Below are positions 53,745 through 64,000 of a stretch of DNA of 64,000 nucleotides, piece after piece. Numbering within the stretch: the stretch's first letter is position 1; the number at the start of each line of letters is the position of its first letter. Both the position numbers and the translations under genes were made by a program. Under the pieces are notes generated by a model. It was not told where the DNA came from. It worked only from the letters and a program-made list of their open reading frames with translations, and made no database searches. Origin of the DNA: Phytophthora hibernalis (Eukaryota > Oomycota > Peronosporomycetes > Peronosporales > Peronosporaceae); the NCBI GenBank assembly GCA_012656075.1, contig JAAKBF010000056.1, forward strand, positions 248,001-312,000. The letters run 5' to 3'.

Positions 53745-56197
53745 ATGTCTACCATTAATGCCTTGGGTGCTATGTCAACCTTGATGAAAGGAACAATGGT
53801 CGCACCCAACGACCAGAATGAAATCCACCTGTCCCCGAGAGAATCGAAGGCTTCGCAGATGAGTCGCGTAGCACCATGTGAGCCAAGATCGACCAAATAC
53901 AACCGAGTTCTCCCTGCCGGTCCTACAGCACTTGAGCTCAAACGAGATAGTAAGCGAATATTTGGACGGCAACACAATGGGGCGCTTTCGTTTGGCCAAG
54001 CCTTCGGTGCGCTTGGTATCCCAATGCTGTTTATCCTCCTTGTCTGTCTTGCATGGACATCGTGGCTGATTTTCTTGGCTCTTGCGCCAAACAAGGCTGC
54101 AAATATGCTCATGAACACGAGTTCGTACGATAACGGACGGTTCTGGTTATTTAACGACGCATATCCGCTGATGGTTCATGCTGGAGCGATGGGGTTGGTT
54201 ATTGTGGACATTTGTTACTTGCTCGTGGTGTTGCGTATGCTGCTTTGGCGCGATAAATTGTTCGGCTCAGCTTATCATACCAGTCATCCAACGACTGGTG
54301 GTACCGGGTTGCACTCCTGGATGAGTATTAGACGGCCAACGTACAAACGCCTTCGACTTGTTTGGGAGGAGCTTACAGCGTTCGAGGGACGGAATCGCAA
54401 GAACTGGGTAAACATCATGTGCGAGTTTTAGTTTAATTTTAATACTTCATGGAATTGCTAACGGCATTACTGTGCAGAACGCTTTTCTCAAGCTAGTAGA
54501 CTTGGCCATGGAGACAGCGATGCTACGGCAGCTTCTGCAAAGTGGAAGCCCCGTCAGTCTCACCTACCTCTTTGCTGGGTTTCTAGCGGTGAATGCGTTG
54601 TCGTGCGTTGTGAACGTGCTCACCGACCTGTTTTCAGCGATTACAGAAGTTTTCATCGACACAGTGTACGTTTCGGGTGGGCCTTACCGGTGGACGACTT
54701 AGTAACTTCTGCGTATCTGTCAGCTTCGACTTATCGGCAGCGGTGTTGTTCCCGATTGCAACGCTTGTCTACTGCTACTACAATTTCGACTTTGTTCGAG
54801 AAGTTTATCTCACGTACATAGATAAACTTCCAGCCGGCAGCTTTGAACATCTCGCTCGGTCATTTGCAGACCGGTCAGAAATCGCCCTCTTTCGCGTAAA
54901 TTTCGACTCGCTCTGCATCGACTCATTGCTAGATTTTGGGCTGCGCATCAGTATGAATCTGACGTTTTGCTACCGCTTCGAGCGTTTACTCCAGGCAATT
55001 GTTTGGACACGGAATCGAAAATTGATTGTACAGAAGTTTAAACCCGCAAATACTTCTCCGGCATCGCAGAATCCTGTTCCCAAAGGAATCACGGCTGTGT
55101 TCGTTGCAGTGGGCTTGGTAGTGATACTATCAACTCACAAAGCTATTGCAGATTCAACTGCGGTATGTTCTTCACATCCGGAGTGCGTTGTGTACGCGCA
55201 TCGATGGGAAACCAGCGATAATTATTGCCCATGCCTCATTCTTATCGATGTTAACCTCAAACCCAAGACTTATGAGGAGTGGATATTTCCTATCGATGCA
55301 TACGACAAATTGAAAGCTCTTGCTGGTGCTGGGATGCTCAGGTCTCTTCAATTGATCAATCGCCAGCTTTTGGAGTGGCCGGAAGAGCTGCGGAAGTGCC
55401 GTGATATCCGCGTAATGTGCGTTATATTAGACGTAGTATCTCTCATCTTGATATCCCTGGTCTTCTGATCTTGTGTTTTTGTATGGTACGAAGTACCAGC
55501 CAACTGATGTACACGCAAACTCAGCATCTCCCATTGAGCTCCAAAGCCTCGAAACAATGTGAGTACGAGCAGTTTGATTTTGCACAGTACATGTACTTAA
55601 GTAACCTAAATCGCTTACATTTTCGTTGCTCTGCTGGTGTAGCCAAATTGAAGGAAACACAATTACCCCAACTTGTTGGACTTACCAGAGAATCTATTCA
55701 GCGGCGTGCCTCGCTTGTCAATGGTACATTTCGAAAATATTGACCACCTCCCGCCTCTCACTGGGGTTCCAAACTTACAAAGTTTGTCTTTGGCTTGGAT
55801 ACCACAGCTTCGGACGCTACCTAGCCTGGACGACGTACCCAACCTCAGTCGGCTTATTCTATCACTCCTGCCAAACATGGAGCAGTTACCTGACATGGCC
55901 AGTCTGCAAAATCTGGTCGATTTTGTCGTGCTTCGACCAAACCACATTTGCTGCAATGGATTTCTCGGATCATGCAACTTGAGCCATGCTTCGTGCGCGG
56001 GTTACCCGTCTGCAGGAATTCCTGCTGCCACTTGCCTCTCAGACGAAGTAAACTCGAGTCTTGCGGCCACCCCATTTCTAGGGAATGTCGGTACACAGCA
56101 CGTGTTTGAACGGTTTAGTCCGGGAATATGCCAACCATCACCGTTCGATACACCATACTACCTGAGCTTTCCCACAAAACTGACGATAGAACTGTGA
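53745..56197 (+). CDS. Multi-span membrane protein with LRR ectodomain (oomycete family)
   Basis: Five exons: 53745-54407, 54478-54665, 54724-55416, 55500-55558, 55643-56197 (introns 70, 58, 83, 84 bp; donors GTAAAC, GTACGT, GTGCGT, GTGAGT). Five hydrophobic spans: ALGIPMLFILLVCLAWTSWL, GAMGLVIVDICYLLVVLRML, SLTYLFAGFLAVNAL, AAVLFPIATLVYCYY and ITAVFVAVGLVVIL. An ectodomain-like part follows with HPECVVYAHRWETSDNYCPC, then leucine-rich repeats (SLQLINRQLLEWPEELRKC, LPPLTGVPNLQSLSLAW, LPSLDDVPNLSRLILSLLP) and a Cys-rich end CCNGFLGSCNLSHASC. Two broken paralogues lie at 6.9-9.6 kb. Exon lengths are in phase only if one base is added in each of two runs (CCC 55530-55532 and AA 55670-55671), giving 719 residues. 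Function unknown; a surface receptor or sensor is an inference. Confidence 0.8.
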
Positions 56198-57004
56198 GGG
56201 AAGCTCTTTCGACAATGTTCTCTCCCTGGAAACAGAACGGGTATCTGCTACAATATGCGGATTCAAGTTCTTTCGTGTCTTGCCGACAACAACTACATTG
56301 CTCTACGACGATTACAGATTGAAAGAGGCGTCGGGCCAGTGTGTAACCTGGTAGATGAAAATTGGGTAGGCTGCGGCGAATAAAGTACTGTTAGAGTAGG
56401 AAAATACTACATGCGGTCCTGAACGACCCCGCCAAGAAAGGAACATATGTGTTGGACGCGAAGTCAGAACACTGAAGTCAGCACCATAATTTCCAAATGA
56501 CAAGACAGCTGAATCTCTGCGTTTGTTGGTACTGCTTTGTTCCAACTTGTAAGGAAACAGGTACTACAATATCTAAACGTATTTGACAGAACCAGAAGCG
56601 AGTGCATTACTATCGGTACCGCATGGAGAAAATCTGAACGTGCGTTTTAGGAATGCTCAGGAAAACCAGTAATTCAAGGTTTAGGATTCTACAGTACACG
56701 TATGGAGCACGCACAATTTATACTCGAGCACATATTGTACAATTTACAGTTATCTAGAATTAAAAGCAAAACGACCGCAAAACACAATACATGGAGAAAT
56801 AATTAGATAACGGCATGTCTGTGAATCCCACCCTACCATTTGGTCACAACGTGAGTTCAGGCGAAAGTTTAGTTTGTCAATTGAGACGGGGCTTGGAAAT
56901 GAATTGCGTCTCCTTCGTTGTCTATGGCAGCCTCCGCTGCAGATGTGATGTCGACACGTCTACTTTCTCCTAGAGCACTTACCCCAGATGACACGTAGAC
57001 TGTC
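56198..57004. other. Non-coding between LRR gene and gypsy element
   Basis: No gene or clear repeat recognised. The last five bases (57000-57004, CTGTC) are the target duplication of the gypsy insertion. Confidence 0.5.
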
Positions 57005-57478
57005 TGTAATGGATTCAAGCGTTTCACCTTGTTCCCACCGCCAGGTTAGCTTAAGCATGCCTCAGAACACGATCACAGATTCACCAGGTATGTGTCGGAC
57101 GGCTGCCAGTCGTCAGGCGTACATGTTCTGCTGGTCAGGCTGTCAGTGCCTGACCCAGCTTGTATTAGGATCGTGCATGTCGAGCTACATGTTTCCTTTG
57201 GGCTCTCTGTCGTAGATCTGAACAGCTGAATATGACAGTCCGTCTCTCAGTCCGGGGATGACCCCAGATTGACTGCCTCTCAGCTTGGCCTGACCAATGA
57301 GTGAGAGTTGATGACCCCAACTTGATCTCACTTCACATCTCGCTTCCCATCACTCAAGTTGTCAGGAAGTTACATCAATACATTCGACTACTTTCCGTGT
57401 GGGCTACTACCCGCATCGTGGTGTGTTCGATTTGATAGTTTACAACTATCCTAGTGTGAATTCACTGGATTCACTACA
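57005..57478 (+). repeat. 5' LTR of gypsy element
   Basis: 474 bp. It differs from the 3' LTR mainly by a CTCTCTGTC insertion near 57205 and a few point changes (TTCACTGGATTCACTACA versus TTCCCTGGATTCATTACA). Confidence 0.92.
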
Positions 57479-58387
57479 AAGCATTCTTTAGTAGTGTAAC
57501 AAGTCTAGAGTCGCCTGCTTACCGGCGGACCGTAAAGATCGCACAGTACTTGCTGCCTCGTCCTCCTGGGTCGTGGCAGCTCGTCGATTGCCCAAACACA
57601 ATAAGGGCCGCTAAGCAGCCGGAACGTCCTCGCGGTCGTTCCTATTTATTACTTCGACTCTGCCAGCTTCACTAACGTCTCCTCGTCTCGTATCAACTCG
57701 TATTCGATCTCGTAGCCGAACTGGTACACGTTCACGTACTCGTGCTCGTACTTAAGAGTCGTGGATTCACCGTCACGTACCCCGTTCCGCTCACGTAGGC
57801 GTACTCGTACCCGTACACGTCCATGTTCTCGTACTCGAAAGGCTGTGGATTCACCGTCACTTCCCCGTAGCTCGTTACTCGCCCTCGTTACGCGTTGCTC
57901 GTTGCGCGTTGCTCGCTCTCGTTGTGCGGTGTAGTTCCAAGTTGCGCCGCCTACTCAGGGTGATGAAATTTGTGAAGTGAGAACTTCCGGGTCGTAGCAC
58001 CATGATTGACTTAGCGTTATGCTCTGGGAGCCACCCGTGTTCCTCGACCTCTCGCTGCCGCTCATTTCGCACCCATGACTTCTCACTGCGCCCTTCTGCG
58101 GCAAGATCGCGATCTAAGTTGCCCTGGTTGCTCGTTGTGGAGAAGACTGTTCGTCGTTTTCCTGTAACCATTGATCCGATGCGCCGCCGTCATCAACTTC
58201 ATGCCTGTCACCAATACCATTGCTTTAGAGCCGCTCACCACTACCGCCTGATGCACACCGGCCGCATGACTGTATCGCCCACTTGTTACAGTAGTAGTTT
58301 AATTACTAGTTTGAGTCGTTTATCTACTCTATCTAGTAGTTATCAGTGTTTCGAGGGAGAAACCAGTAATATTGCAACAACTTAGAG
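57479..58387 (+). other. gypsy 5' leader with CTCGTA-rich low-complexity tract
   Basis: No gene. 57660-57930 is dominated by CTCGTA/GTACTCG and GTTGCTCG words (CGTACTCGTACCCGTACACG near 57800). The sequence after the LTR, AAGCATTC, gave no clear tRNA match. Confidence 0.5.
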
Positions 58388-59345
58388 ATGACGACTCCGA
58401 CCCGCTTTGATGGTGTTTCTAGCTGTACAGTAACACTGTTTACTCCGGTCCTACCTCCGATGATCAAATCCATTTCTGACGAGGCCATTGTGAAGTGGAA
58501 GAAGGAGAGACGTGAATACGAGGCCAAGTTGCTCGCGCGTTGCCGAGTGTCTGGCGAGGACTACAATGCTGTCCTCGAGGGCATTCGAGCCTGACCTGTT
58601 CGCCGTGTTCTGTGACCTGAAGTTACGCAAGGCACCGGCCGACGTTACTGATGGTATGCTCACGGCAGAGATCGAAGCCATCGTGGCCAGCGTGAAGATC
58701 AACACGCTGCCGAACATCAAGCAACTATTCAAGGACGAGCTGACAATTACCATGGGGAGAGTGACGTCACTGCCCGTGTGTGCAAGATTACTTCAAGACG
58801 TTCAACACGATCACCATGGAAAATGAGTTGGCGGAGTGCTTCGATCCGACGGATGGAATTCGCGACAAGTTCAAGCGACTGATGTGGTTACTACAACCTC
58901 GGTCTCTCAAGGAAGAAGTCAAGTAGTGTGTTCGTTTCACACACAAGGCCGCTGCAACCGATCCAAGGCTATTCTACGAATTGATAGGGAGAAGGCGGCA
59001 GAGCATGAGCGCCAACACCAGCGTCTGAAGCAGCAGATGAAGAAGCCGGCTGAGAGCGAATAGAAAGTGCCGAAGACCCCGCACGCTCCTCTGCCTGTGA
59101 AGCAGAAACGACGTTGGAACAACAAATCGTCGGCGACAACGACTTCGAGTTCAAGTCAAGGTGTACCTAAGACTACAACGCATGGCGATCAGAAACCGCG
59201 GGTGCCAGAAGGACCACCTGGGCTCTGCCCCAAGTGTAAGGAGATGCATTGGAGGTGTGACTGCAAAAGGGCAACGAACGACGAGAATACCGAGCTATTC
59301 AAGCGACTGCGTGACGCCAGGAAGACGGAGACAGCCCGAGTTTAG
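58388..59345 (+). pseudogene. gypsy gag, frameshifted
   Basis: Starts MTTPTRFDGVSSCTVTLFTP, then KSISDEAIVKWKKERREYEA, a frame change at about 58590, AEIEAIVASVKINTLPNIKQ, more breaks, and a C-terminal zinc-knuckle-like CPKCKEMHWRCDC at about 59228-59265. Packages element RNA in an active copy. Several breaks. Confidence 0.75.
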
Positions 59346-59489
59346 CGACTCGGTGAGCTACTTCCGGGCTCCGATCGCAAGGTGACGCTAAATTGTGTGC
59401 TGGAGTTGCCGTACTGTCCGGACAGCGGCTCTGACTACACATTCATGGGCCGGTCTCACTGGGAGTAGCAGCGCAAAGCACATCCAAGT

Positions 59490-59711
59490 GTGGAGGCCGT
59501 ACAGCTGCAAGTTCCCGTACGCAACCTAGCATTCGGATCGACGTGGGTGGTGGCTGACTCGAAGGCCAGACTCCATGTGATGATCTATACCGGCGTAGGT
59601 CCAGTTGAGCCAATGGACACTGTGGACGTCCTGCTAGTGGACGTGGATGACGACGGGTTTATTGTGGGAAACGATCTACTCGCACTACTGGGAATCAACG
59701 TCGACCAGTAG
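59490..59711 (+). pseudogene. gypsy protease-like fragment
   Basis: EAVQLQVPVRNLAFGSTWVV and DVLLVDVDDDGFIVGNDLLA fit retropepsin flap and C-terminal strands (LGxDLL-like), but the catalytic DTG was not identified. Coding is in one frame between the broken gag and RT. Confidence 0.5.
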
Positions 59712-59765
59712 CTAGAGCAGCTCGCTGACCGTGGTGACGCCGAGACCAGTGGTTATTCGATCGAG

Positions 59766-60560
59766 TTGGAGGCAGATGACATACCTTTCAACACTGGAGA
59801 ACCAGTTTCAAGCGATGATGACATTTTTGCGGGCGTGAAACGGCTAATTGAACGTGCTGTTGAGAATGGTTTTCCCAGGATCGAGTTGAACAACTGCGTA
59901 CTATTGCGCATGCGTATGACGTGTGGCGTTTGGGGTTGCGTGCTAACCCTCCGGCAAATATGCCGCCGATGGAGGTGCACCTCCAAGCCGGGGTTAGCCC
60001 GACCAAATGTAAGCCCCGGAAGTACCCGCCCCATATCCGAAAGTTTCTACGTGATTTTAACGCTCGTCTCGTTGCGCTAGGAATAGTGTACGAGAACCCC
60101 CAAAGCCGCTGGGCGAGCCCCGTTTTGCCCGTTAAGAAGTGTACGGATCTCATGAACTTGATGCAAACCACTGACTATCGAGCGCTGAACGAGAAGACCG
60201 ACGTGATGGCAGCAGTCATGCCCATCCTTGCTCGAGACATGGAAAATTCACGTGGAATGGAACAATTTGGATTATTGACTTTTTGAGGGTTTCTGGCAGA
60301 TACCCAGACGACGATGGAGGAGTGCTTCACCAGTCTCCTGTACCAACATCTACTGATCTGGATCGACGATTTACTGTTGTATGCAATTTGTCTGTGCAAT
60401 CAACTGGATGCGTGAAAGCATCGTTGACTATGCGCGACCAGTCGCTCCTCTGCAAAAACGACTCGATCAAGCTCTCGCCGTCACCAAGCGGACGAAGCGT
60501 GCGGCTGCTGGGATATAGCTTTCGCTCGCCGTGGAAAAACGCCAAGATTACGGCTCCGTG
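59766..60560 (+). pseudogene. gypsy reverse transcriptase, large internal deletion
   Basis: CKPRKYPPHIRKFLRDFNAR, LGIVYENPQSRWASPVLPVK, TTDYRALNEKTDVMAAVMPI, then LLTFFEGFWQIP-type sequence across a frame break at 60286. A jump follows to EECFTSLLYQHLLIWIDDLL (IDDLL equals the YxDD box, third frame). A second jump leads to NWMRESIVDYARPVAPLQKR. The segments between motifs that normally hold the palm and thumb loops are missing. Confidence 0.8.
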
Positions 60561-61175
60561 AAGGAGGTGCTAGCCACTGCGGCTACTTTGGATTTTCCTG
60601 ATGATTCTAGCACGACCTGTTTGCTCACTGACGCGTCCGACATTGGATGGTCCCTCATTGTGAAACAAGTCATGGATTTCGACTCGAAGGTGCCTGCTAC
60701 AGACTAGCAGCACCGACTTTTGAATATTATGAGTGGTACGTTTACTGGCAACCAGATAAACTGGACTGACATCGAAAAGGAGGCCTTTCCGATAGTCACA
60801 GCTTGTGATAAGCTTCACTACCTCCTACTGCGACCTAAACCATTTCGCATGTACTGCGATCACCGCAACCTGATTCATGTCTTCGCCCCACACGAGAGTG
60901 TCACGAAACAAATCAAGGGCAAGTTGTTGCGCTGGTCTATCTTGATGAGCTTTCGATACATTATGGAGCACGTTCCGGGCCCTGCCAACTTTTGGTCAGA
61001 TATGATTTCTCGTTGGGCCGGCAATCAAAATCCTAACGCTACTGTCACGCGACTTAAAGCTGTACGTCTTCGAACTGCACCTGCAGCAGCGAGTTCGACT
61101 CCACTGAGACGTCTCGATGCAGATAATTTCGTATGGCCAACTCTCGTGGAGTTGTTCGACACCCAATCAATATGA
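60561..61175 (+). pseudogene. gypsy RNase H
   Basis: ATLDFPDDSSTTCLLTDASD (catalytic Asp), then after a TAG stop at 60707 NIMSGTFTGNQINWTDIEKE, AFPIVTACDKLHYLLLRPKP, YCDHRNLIHVFAP and SFRYIMEHVPGPANFWSDMI with SRWAG. Typical Ty3/gypsy RNase H with the linker toward integrase. Confidence 0.8.
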
Positions 61176-62293
61176 AACACCGACTGCAACAGGACGGAAT
61201 GCTGACGGTCTGCACACTATTGACGACCGGGTTTGGGTGCCATCCGAAGCCAAGAATCTCATTCAACGACTATGCGTAGTGGCACAATATAGTGCCCAGC
61301 TCCACCGTGGACAACATCCCATGGTTACCCACTACGTCGTCTTTGTGCCATTGAACATCTCTCAGCCATCGTTTCCTCGTTTGTGGGCCAGTGTCTGCTG
61401 TGTCTGCATTCGCAAGGGGGAAGATTGTCCCCAGGCATTGGGGTGAAACGATCGAGTGCAATTCTCGCAATGGAGTACTTCACTTGGATTTCTTGTACAT
61501 GGGCAACAGCTACGGGGTCAGTAAGTACCTGCTCGTCCTAATGAACTCAATACTGCGAGTTGGTGTTGGCCGACACAGCTTACAGCCGCGTGGTGACCGA
61601 GGCGATGCTCGCCTGGCACTCACGGTACCGGTATGTGTTTCAGACAACGGAAGCCATTTCAAGAATGAAGTCGTCGCTGATCTAAGTCGCCGTCTGCGAG
61701 TGCAGCAGACGTTCACACCTGCGTGTTGCCCGTGGATAAACGGCTCTGTGGAGCGTGCTAACCGTGACATAATACAAGTAATGCGGGCGATGATTTTGGA
61801 GTACGAGGTCAACTACAAGCATTGGGTGTATCTCGTGCCGATGATACAATCCAGTTTGAACCACAGGGCCGTGCCGTCGTTGGGCAGCCGTGCGCCAGCG
61901 GAGCTGTTTACGGGCTTGCAATGCCTGACGCCACTGAAAGAATTCTACTTGTCCGGGTCGGACAAGTTGCAGACTGTCCCGGAGAGCGACAGAGTCGACA
62001 GCTATCTTAACGACCTGCGCACCAGTGTGCAAGCAATTCACAGCGCAGTCGAGGACCAGAGCGAGAAGTAGCGACTGTTGAATAGGAAGCGTGAGCGGGG
62101 TGAAAACCTTGTCAACTTCTGCGAGAGTGACTTCGTGCTCAGGTCTCGGGTCGACGAAAAGCAAGGGAACAATTTACAGGTAACCTGGATCGGTCCCTAC
62201 AGAGTGGCGCGTGCTGATGCACACTCGTTTCGAGTGCAACATTTGATTACCGGTGACGAACTGTATGTGCATGGCTCTCGCATCACGCTATAA
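61176..62293 (+). pseudogene. gypsy integrase
   Basis: Zinc site LHRGQHPM...CCVC (61305-61410), then the core: LHLDFLYMGNSYGVSKYLLV (first Asp), VSDNGSHFKNEVV (second Asp), NGSVERANRDIIQVMRAMIL (Glu). C-terminal RLRKRERGENLVNFCESDFV-like and QVTWIGPYRVARADAHSFRV (GPY/F module, in a frame after a TAG at 62069). The core lacks about 60 residues between the first two Asp residues. Frame breaks at about 61440 and 61560. Confidence 0.8.
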
Positions 62294-62389
62294 GGGGATG
62301 ACAGCTTAGATGTGACCGATGACATGTTGCTTCGCAGGGCATCCTGCTTGCGGTTGTACAACTGAAGGACCACAGGTGGACCGCCAACA

Positions 62390-62720
62390 CCACCGACTTT
62401 GAGATTTGCGATGGATGGAAGGGGCCGCAGCCCATCGAAGACTCGTACGCGTCGGTGCTCAGCCTGGCCAAGGAAATTCGAGTGCTGGTCGGCCACTATG
62501 TGGCTAAAGCGGGCAACGAAGAGTTAAACGGGTATTGGAAACGTGTTTGCGGTGATGAAGTACGTGGCGAGGTGTCAGGGACGCTAGATGTGACTACTCC
62601 TGCTTATTATACTACTGGTGTTTCGACACGACGTCAAGTATCCGGTAGGAAACGCCTCATCGATCGACAGGCACGTCCCAGCAAGGACAAACTGGCGAAT
62701 AGAACGGAGAAGCTGCTGTG
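62390..62720 (+). pseudogene. Chromodomain-like integrase tail
   Basis: TTDFEICDGWKGPQPIEDSY and LAKEIRVLVGHYVAKAGNEE resemble the WxGxxxxedSWE segment of chromodomains in chromoviral integrases, which direct insertion to marked chromatin. Open frame 62455-62721 continues with Arg-rich sequence of unknown role. Confidence 0.5.
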
Positions 62721-63013
62721 ACGCCAGGAACCTCGCAGAAGGACGTCCAAGCTTAAGCTCGGCAAGTACGTGGGGAACGCCGTCGCCGGTTATCCTCGGG
62801 CAGTCCCGATTTCTGAAAGTATACCACCTTCATCGTCGACGCAAACGCGAAGTGGACGTCGATCTCGTCGTGCTCGCCATTATCACGCGTAGTGGTGAAC
62901 GGGTGGTACGATTTCGCTAAGCTGCTTTTTGATGGCGGCTAGCCTGGTCTTTTCTCGAGCCGTGGAGTTATCGCCTGAGCGGCGAGCGCGGTGGATCCAA
63001 GCTTTGGGGTCTG

Positions 63014-63477
63014 TGTAATGGATCAAAGCGTTTTACCTTGTTCCCACCGCCAGGTTAGCGTAAGTATGCCTCAGAACACGATCACAGATTCACCAGGTAT
63101 GTGTTGGACGGTTGCCAGTCGTCAGGCGTACATGTTCTGCTGGTCAGGCTGTCAGTGCCTGACCCAGCTTGTATTAGGATCGTGCATGTCGAGCTACATG
63201 TTTCCTTTGGGTAGATCTGAACAGCTGAATACGACAGTCCGTCTCTCAGTCCGGGGATGACCCCAGATTGACTGCCTCTCAGCTTGGCCTGACCAATGAG
63301 TGAGAGTTGGTGACCCCAACTTGATCTCACTTCACATCTCGCTTCCCATCACTCAAGTTGTCAGGAAGTTACATCAATACATTCGACTACTTTCCGTGTG
63401 GGCTACTACCCGCATCGTGGTGTGTTCGATTTGATAGTTTACAACTATCCTAGTGTAAATTCCCTGGATTCATTACA
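63014..63477 (+). repeat. 3' LTR of gypsy element
   Basis: 464 bp, TGTAATGGATC to ATTCATTACA. Preceded by the G-rich GCTTTGGGGTC, a weak polypurine tract. Confidence 0.92.
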
Positions 63478-63482
63478 CTGTC

Positions 63483-64000
63483 CGACCAAAGTCTCTTTCA
63501 GCAAGACTGATTTTACCACCGTCGCCAACGACTGCGTTACCATCGATGATTGATGTGTACGGCAGTTGCTGTTGTTAGCCCCCTGCTCATGATCACGACT
63601 TGGCCAGCCTGCTGTTGGATTCTCCTGTCGAGATAGGGATGTTAAATAGGGGTATTTAACAGAATCCCCAGGATCATGCAGTTGGCGTACAGGGCCTCGT
63701 ACGTCTCGTTCTCGCGACTGTCAACGTATAACAGATACACGTTGTTAGTCAACACACTTACCCAGTTCAATCAATTGCATACGTACACGAGAGAGTCACA
63801 GACGTTCGCACGCAGAATAACCTCAGTGCAGAAAAGATGACCGGAATTCCACGAGTGCGTGCCAGCGTCGTGGAGGACAAACAGGTCGCGGATAGGTGAC
63901 TTCCGTGGTAGGTCACAGGTAAGGCGTGAGGTCACGTATGTTCATCAACCAATTTGGCTGGCCTGACCTATGTATACACGTCTAATTGACCTGAGAATAC
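63483..64000. other. Non-coding right edge
   Basis: No gene recognised. A short palindrome GTTAAATAGGGGTATTTAAC is at about 63641-63660. Confidence 0.4.

Larger units (their letters stand above)
57005..63477 (+). mobile_element. Ty3/gypsy (chromovirus-like) LTR retrotransposon, internally deleted
   Basis: LTRs at 57005-57478 and 63014-63477 both run TGTAATG...TACA. The flanking CTGTC (57000-57004) and CTGTC (63478-63482) are an exact 5-bp target duplication. Internal order is gag, protease, RT, RNase H, integrase, chromodomain-like tail, all plus strand. RT lacks its central part and many frames are broken, so it is not autonomous. Confidence 0.93.

Noticed and set aside
54666..54702. 37-bp intron in the LRR gene
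   Set aside because: Too short; the acceptor at 54723 gives a 58-bp intron, a clean frame and agreement with the paralogue at 9.3 kb.
57660..57930. CTCGTA-rich tract as a regulatory array
   Set aside because: It sits in the untranslated leader of the gypsy element and looks like low-complexity drift; no defined unit.
1..64000. tRNA, rRNA or snRNA genes
   Set aside because: None recognised by eye; a covariance-model scan would be needed to exclude them.

Overview
The window is nuclear DNA of a plant-pathogenic oomycete, most likely Phytophthora or a close Peronosporales relative. The evidence is a family of secreted RxLR-EER effectors, short introns of about 58-84 bp with GTRNGT-like donors and YAG acceptors, an oomycete-type membrane/LRR family, an M96/START-type gene, and Ty1/copia, Ty3/gypsy, piggyBac, MULE, pogo and hAT elements of the kind common in such genomes. 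Species cannot be fixed from sequence alone.

Layout. 1-4.7 kb is gene-dense housekeeping DNA: an exportin-6-like gene (minus, running off the left edge), a divergent XRCC4/XLF/PAXX-like gene (plus) 122 bp away, and a MORN-repeat gene (minus). From 4.9 kb onward the DNA is repeat-rich. It holds a TTAA-flanked piggyBac-type element (4.94-6.17 kb), two broken copies of the membrane/LRR gene (6.9-9.6 kb), a first head-to-head pair of RxLR effectors inside a near-identical inverted repeat (10.4-13.9 kb), a decayed retroelement gag (15.2-16.7 kb), a decayed MULE (19.6-22.9 kb), a pogo remnant (23.3-24.1 kb), a palindromic copia element (26.1-32.6 kb), and a nearly complete copia element with two LTRs (33.6-38.5 kb). 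A second head-to-head effector pair follows (39.8-44.8 kb), then an M96/START pseudogene (46.1-47.6 kb), a hAT MITE (48.0-48.5 kb), two further effector candidates (49.7-51.5 kb), the best-preserved membrane/LRR gene with five exons (53.7-56.2 kb), and a chromovirus-like gypsy element with both LTRs and a perfect 5-bp target duplication (57.0-63.5 kb).

How it fits together. This is the gene-dense / gene-sparse split of oomycete genomes: two or three conserved genes at the left edge, then effectors and a species-expanded membrane/LRR family among transposons. Only one of the four related effectors (39771-40325, minus) has an uninterrupted frame.

An important caveat. Almost every real gene here is broken by one-base losses inside homopolymers, mostly G/C runs, and one inserted base restores a conserved frame each time. 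At least a dozen such sites were found. Many apparent pseudogenes may therefore be sequencing undercalls rather than biology.
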